The notes below the pieces were generated by a model that searched no databases, had not been told where the DNA came from, and saw only the letters and a list, made by a program, of their open reading frames with translations. The translations under genes were made by a program, and so were the position numbers. Source: Bacillota bacterium (GTDB lineage: Bacteria; Bacillota; Clostridia; Acetivibrionales; DSM-1351). From it: a stretch of 35,984 nucleotides of DNA. This document shows, in pieces, positions 31,994-35,984 of the stretch (its first letter is position 1; every line of letters begins with the position of its first letter). The stretch covers positions 1 to 35,984 of the forward strand of contig JAEWAX010000075.1 of the NCBI GenBank assembly GCA_023391425.1, given 5' to 3'.

Positions 31994-33799
31994 ATGGCTG
32001 CAAATAAAGAATTACCAAAAAGACAGGACATTGACCCTAAATTCAAGTGGAAACTTGAAGATATTTATAGTGATATTTCATTATGGGAAAAGGACTTTAA
32101 AAGTATAAAAGAAATTGCGACTCAGATAGAAAGCTTTAAAGGTAAGCTTGGAGACAGTGCACAAACACTTTTGGACTGCTTCAGAAAAAGTGATGAGCTG
32201 CTATCACTTAATGACAAGGTATTTGTGTATGCGAGGATGAAACGTGATGAGAATAATGGAGACTCAACTTATCAAGCACTCACAGATCGTGCATCAACGC
32301 TTTCTACAGATGTATTTGCAGCAATTTCCTTCATAGTGCCTGAGATGCTCAGTATTCCAGAGGATAAGCTGTTATCTTATGTTAATTCGAACAAGGAGTT
32401 ATCACTGTACTTATTTATGATACAGGAAAACTTGAGGCAAAAAGAACACATTTTATCAGAAAAAGAAGAGCAGCTTTTAGCAATGTCGTCTGAAATATCT
32501 GAAACGTCTGGAGACGTTTTCACAATGTTCAACAATGCAGATATCAAATTTCCCTACATAAAGAATGAGGAGGGGGAAGAGGTTGAGGTTACAAAGGGAA
32601 GATACACTGCTTTTCTAGAAAGCAAGGATAGACGGGTTCGTAAGGATGCCTTTGATGCAGTTTATAGCACCTACAAGAAAATGAAAAATACTTTAGCTAC
32701 TACTCTGACCGGAAATGTAAAGAAAAACAGGTTTTACGCTATGGTTAGAAAATATCCATCTGCACTAGAAGCATCACTTGATAATGATAATATTTCAGTT
32801 AGTGTTTATGATAATCTCATCGAAACGGTAAATAAAAATCTTCCTTTGCTAGACAGATATTTAAAGCTCAGGAAAAAAGTATTAAAGCTAGATCAGCTAC
32901 ACATGTACGACCTCTATGTTCCAATGGTCGAAGAAATTGACAAAAAGATACCATATGAAGAGGCTAAGTCCACAGTGCTAGAAGCACTTAAACCATTAGG
33001 TGACGAATATATCGGATACCTTAAAAAGGGTATGGACTCAAGCTGGATTGATGTTTATGAGAATAAAGGTAAGACAAGTGGAGCATATGCATGGGGAGCT
33101 TTTAAAACACATCCATATGTACTTTTAAATTATCAAGACACTATAAATGATGTCTTTACGCTAGCACATGAAATGGGGCATGCACTTCATTCCTATTATA
33201 CAAATATGACACAGCCATACATTTACTCTGAGTATAAGATATTTGTTGCGGAGGTAGCCTCCACAGTAAATGAATCGCTCCTAATGAGATATTTGCTCCC
33301 AAGGGCAAAAAGTAAGCAGGAAAAGGCATATCTTTTAAACCACTATCTTGAAGAATTCAGGGGAACAGTATTTAGACAGGTAATGTTTGCTGAGTATGAA
33401 AAAATTATTCATGCAAAAGTTGAGCAGGGTGAAGCACTTAATGCTGAGGAGCTATGCAATATTTATTATGAGTTGAACAAGAAATACTTTGGCGAAATAG
33501 TAACAATTGACGAGGACATTGCAATGGAATGGTCAAGAATACCACATTTCTACAGCAGTTTCTACGTTTATAAATATGCTACAGGCTTCTCAGCAGCTAC
33601 AGCTATTGCAGAAAAAGTAATTACTGAAGGTAAACCTGCAGTAGACAAGTACTTGGAATTCCTGAAGAGTGGGGGCTCAAATTATCCAATTGAGCTGCTA
33701 AAGATAGCAGGAGTAGACCTATCATCACCACAGCCTATACAGGATGCACTCAATGTGTTCGAGAAAACTTTAGACGAGTTGGAAGAGCTGTTAAAATAG
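31994..33799 (+). CDS. pepF: oligoendopeptidase F (M3B zinc peptidase)
   Basis: 601 residues, normal length. The catalytic zinc motif HEMGH is at 392-396, with the third ligand region EVASTVNESL about 30 residues later. Other family features: the N-terminal DIDPKFKWKLEDIYSD start, TTLTGNVKKNRFYA, and the C-terminal IPHFYSSFYVYKYATGFSAA segment that forms the closed channel. The cytoplasmic enzyme degrades short peptides, roughly 7-17 residues. GGAGGT precedes the ATG. An M29 aminopeptidase follows 83 nt later, so the two may act in sequence on peptides. Confidence 0.97.
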   Translation: MAANKELPKRQDIDPKFKWKLEDIYSDISLWEKDFKSIKEIATQIESFKGKLGDSAQTLLDCFRKSDELLSLNDKVFVYARMKRDENNGDSTYQALTDRASTLSTDVFAAISFIVPEMLSIPEDKLLSYVNSNKELSLYLFMIQENLRQKEHILSEKEEQLLAMSSEISETSGDVFTMFNNADIKFPYIKNEEGEEVEVTKGRYTAFLESKDRRVRKDAFDAVYSTYKKMKNTLATTLTGNVKKNRFYAMVRKYPSALEASLDNDNISVSVYDNLIETVNKNLPLLDRYLKLRKKVLKLDQLHMYDLYVPMVEEIDKKIPYEEAKSTVLEALKPLGDEYIGYLKKGMDSSWIDVYENKGKTSGAYAWGAFKTHPYVLLNYQDTINDVFTLAHEMGHALHSYYTNMTQPYIYSEYKIFVAEVASTVNESLLMRYLLPRAKSKQEKAYLLNHYLEEFRGTVFRQVMFAEYEKIIHAKVEQGEALNAEELCNIYYELNKKYFGEIVTIDEDIAMEWSRIPHFYSSFYVYKYATGFSAATAIAEKVITEGKPAVDKYLEFLKSGGSNYPIELLKIAGVDLSSPQPIQDALNVFEKTLDELEELLK

Positions 33800-33882
33800 G
33801 AATACATCTTCCATAGCAACGACCGGTTATGATTTACTGCGAAAGTTAAATTACAATTATACTAAAAATGGAGGAAATGAAT

Positions 33883-34998
33883 ATGAAAGATTCACGTATA
33901 GAAACGCTTGCTGCAAACCTAATAAATTATTCCTGTGAGCTAAAGGCAGGAGAAAAAATATTGATTGAGAATATAGGAAATGAAGTGCCTCTTTCTAGGG
34001 CATTAATTCGCGAGGCCTATAAGGTTGGCGCAATACCATATTTAACAATAAAAAATCCAGAGTTAGACCGTGTTCTGCTAGAACAGTGCACTGAGGAGCA
34101 AATTAAGGACATGGCTCGTTATGAGTTAGCACGTATGAAAGACATGGATGCATACATTGGAGTTCGCTCAGGTGATAATGTAAGTGAGAAATCCTCTGTA
34201 CCAGCGAGCAATATGAAGATATATATGTCTTTGTTCTCAAAACCTGTTCATTCAGAGGAGCGCGTAAACAATACAAAATGGTGCGTAATGAGGTATCCAA
34301 GCCACTCAATGGCACAGCTCGCAAATACTCCAACAGAGTACTTTGAGGATTTCTATTTCAATGTTTGTAATCTTGACTATAAGAAAATGTCAAAGGCAAT
34401 GGACCCATTAGTTAAAATAATGGAGGCAACGGACAAGGTAAGAATTACAGGAAAAGGAACTGATTTAACTTTCTCAATCAAGGGACTTCCTGCAATTAAG
34501 TGTGATGGCAAGATGAATATTCCAGATGGAGAGGTGTATACTGCACCTATTAAGGATTCGGTAAATGGTGTAATATCCTACAATTGCCCAGCTGTATATC
34601 AAGGGTTTACATTTGAAAACATTAGTTTGGAGTTTAAGAATGGTAAAATAGTGAAGGCAACTGCAAATGATACTGAGCGAATAAATGAAATATTCGATAC
34701 CGATGAAGGTGCAAGGTATGTTGGAGAGTTTGCAATTGGTGTAAACCCATTTATTGATAAGCCAATGAAGGATACACTATTTGATGAAAAAATAAAGGGT
34801 AGTCTGCACTTCACACCGGGCAGCTGCTACGATGAATGTCCAAATGGTAATAAATCCTCAATTCACTGGGATTTGGTGTTTATTCAAAGACCAGAATACG
34901 GTGGGGGAGAAATATGGTTTGATGATAAGCTAATTAGAAAAGATGGATTATTTGTTCTAGAGGAACTTAAGGGTTTGAATCCTGATAATTTGAAATAG
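33883..34998 (+). CDS. M29-family aminopeptidase (AmpS/AmpT-like)
   Basis: 371 residues from the ATG at 33883, chosen because TGGAGGAA lies upstream at proper spacing; in-frame ATGs at 33868 and 33877 are too close to or inside that site. The family is recognised by the N-terminal DSRIETLAANLINYSCELKAGEKILIE, the metal-site region NIPDGEVYTAP (typically NxPxGEVxxxP), GARYVGEFAIGVNP and the C-terminal IHWDLVFIQRPEYGGGEIWFD. It is a metal-dependent aminopeptidase that trims peptides in the cytoplasm, and probably works with PepF upstream. Confidence 0.93.
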   Translation: MKDSRIETLAANLINYSCELKAGEKILIENIGNEVPLSRALIREAYKVGAIPYLTIKNPELDRVLLEQCTEEQIKDMARYELARMKDMDAYIGVRSGDNVSEKSSVPASNMKIYMSLFSKPVHSEERVNNTKWCVMRYPSHSMAQLANTPTEYFEDFYFNVCNLDYKKMSKAMDPLVKIMEATDKVRITGKGTDLTFSIKGLPAIKCDGKMNIPDGEVYTAPIKDSVNGVISYNCPAVYQGFTFENISLEFKNGKIVKATANDTERINEIFDTDEGARYVGEFAIGVNPFIDKPMKDTLFDEKIKGSLHFTPGSCYDECPNGNKSSIHWDLVFIQRPEYGGGEIWFDDKLIRKDGLFVLEELKGLNPDNLK

Positions 34999-35022
34999 AA
35001 TTGACTTATAAGCACATTTTTA

Positions 35023-35051
35023 TTTACAAGGAATTATAATTAAGGTAATAT
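35023..35051 (+). promoter_or_regulatory. predicted promoter of a small transcript
   Basis: TTTACA (35023-35028), a 17-nt spacer and TAATAT (35046-35051). It points into a 360-nt gene-free stretch that holds a strong terminator. Confidence 0.5.
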
Positions 35052-35057
35052 ATTCAT

Positions 35058-35307
35058 ATGTAATAGTTAGATTAAGAAAGGTGGAATGTAGTCCGGCAGG
35101 CTTAGTGCATAGTATTCATAAAGCATAAGAATGCATGGAGAGGTAAGATAAAATCATTTATTTAATTTTTGGACAAAACTGTTTTATAAACAGTTGTTTT
35201 GTGTTACCAAATATTTTAAATTTGATTTTATATTTACTCTCTATACGAATGTTACTACTTCCTTTAAAGGATGAAAGTCGTAGAGTAAATCTACGGCTTT
35301 TTTTATT
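35058..35307 (+). ncRNA. candidate small RNA, about 250 nt
   Basis: The stretch between the promoter at 35023 and the terminator ending at 35307 has no ORF of convincing length or coding character. It contains a hairpin ACAAAACTGTTT / AACAGTTGTTTTGT (about 35173-35202). A 15-codon GTG frame starting near 35083 is too short to call. The nitroreductase gene starts 110 nt after the terminator, so the region could also be a terminated leader of that gene. I do not recognise an RNA family. Confidence 0.35.
35274..35307 (+). terminator. intrinsic terminator without an upstream gene
   Basis: AAAGTCGTAGA pairs with TCTACGGCTTT around a 5-nt loop, followed by a long T tract. The nearest + strand stop codon is about 275 nt upstream. 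Confidence 0.87.
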
Positions 35308-35416
35308 TTTATTTTAATCTCACTATTGCATTATTATAAATATGATACTATTTCGCATTTATAATATAAAAAATCCATAAATTAAATACAAATTAATGTA
35401 AAAGGAGTGTTACAAC

Positions 35417-35984
35417 ATGATATTGGATCTACTAAAACAACGGAAAAGCGTAAGAAAATTTACTGGAGAGGATGTTCCTAAAGAAGTTATGGAATACATT
35501 CTTGAGTGTGGGAGGCTATCCCCTTCAGGTGGAAATGAACAACCATGGAAATTTGGTGTAATAACAGATAGAGTGCTGATTAGTGAGATAGCTCAAATTG
35601 CTTACAAGCAAAACTGGATAAAGAATGCGAGCTTTTTAATTGTTCTCTGTACATGTAATGTTGACAAAGCGCGTGGTGGTAGGGATATACAAAGGGCGAG
35701 GTACCCAATGCTTGCAAAAATTATTGAGGATATGGATGATGAAATATATACGAAATTACATTTAGAAGAACACCAAACCAAAATCCCTGGAACACATATG
35801 GTATTGGCGGCCCTGGAGAATGGAATAGGGTCGACATGGGTTTCCTATTTTGAGGTGGATAAACTTACAAGACTCTTAAATTTACCCAGCCCTTACATTG
35901 CATCAGAAATAATTGCTTTTGGTTATCCAGCTGAAAATGGAAAGGTTACTGAGAAAAAGAGTCTGGACGATATTATTTTTACTA
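35417..35984 (+). CDS. nitroreductase-family protein (partial, runs off the window)
   Basis: 189 codons visible with the 3' end missing. The nitroreductase fold is clear: LLKQRKSVRKFTGEDVPKEVMEYILECGRLSPSGGNEQPWKF is the FMN-binding N-terminus (Arg/Ser/Arg for phosphate, then SPSxxNxQPW). HMVLAALENGIGSTWVSYF and IIAFGYPAEN follow. These homodimeric FMN enzymes reduce nitro groups, quinones or flavins with NAD(P)H; the substrate is unknown. AAAGGAG lies upstream of the ATG. Confidence 0.93.
   Translation, partial: MILDLLKQRKSVRKFTGEDVPKEVMEYILECGRLSPSGGNEQPWKFGVITDRVLISEIAQIAYKQNWIKNASFLIVLCTCNVDKARGGRDIQRARYPMLAKIIEDMDDEIYTKLHLEEHQTKIPGTHMVLAALENGIGSTWVSYFEVDKLTRLLNLPSPYIASEIIAFGYPAENGKVTEKKSLDDIIFT

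Overview
The window looks like chromosomal DNA from a low-GC, spore-forming, anaerobic member of the Clostridia. Evidence: strongly A+T-rich intergenic DNA and codon use, an alpha/beta-type small acid-soluble spore protein, a desulfoferrodoxin (superoxide reductase), GGAGG-type ribosome binding sites and many intrinsic terminators. I cannot name the species from sequence alone.

Layout. 1-375: the 3' end of a 23S rRNA, a 5S rRNA and the rRNA operon terminator. 759-4406: a signalling cluster with a degenerate receiver, a 7TMR-DISM/LytS-type membrane histidine kinase, a receiver-winged helix-BTAD (SARP-like) regulator and a second, stand-alone receiver. 4631-8005: nadA-nadB-nadC for de novo NAD synthesis. 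8490-9889: an ssp spore gene and a YegS/DagK-type lipid kinase. 10026-13147: a small unknown gene, then a ROK-family repressor and a MATE exporter that share an operator-like palindrome. 13320-15430: deoC, desulfoferrodoxin and a small unknown gene. 15652-19601: a MacB/FtsX-type ABC exporter divergent from a TetR regulator across a perfect 18-bp-arm palindrome. 20257-24534: a uracil-DNA-glycosylase-like protein, a large YhgE/Pip-type membrane protein, and an unknown gene beside decayed fragments. 24730-28537: an SDR dehydrogenase, an acyltransferase, an HxlR regulator divergent from an iron-sulfur flavoprotein, and a frameshifted flavin-binding gene. 28646-31397: tRNA-Arg(CCU) and a YdjG/YdjI-like zinc-ribbon/SPFH pair. 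31994-35984: oligoendopeptidase F, an M29 aminopeptidase, a candidate small RNA and the start of a nitroreductase.

The most interesting signals are between genes. (1) Two intergenic elements, at 14697-14788 and, inverted, at 19760-19851, carry five DnaA-box-like 9-mers with exactly the same spacing (29, 23, 12 and 18 nt between starts). A third, looser cluster lies at 8052-8333. (2) A recurring two-hairpin motif with a conserved 3' tail (AGCGGCGGTAGAYATTGG) sits in the 5' leader of three unrelated genes (lipid kinase, TetR, UDG-like). A related hairpin overlaps the stop codon of the HxlR gene. Neither matches an RNA or DNA element I can name with confidence. The remaining genes look like ordinary housekeeping and accessory clostridial content.
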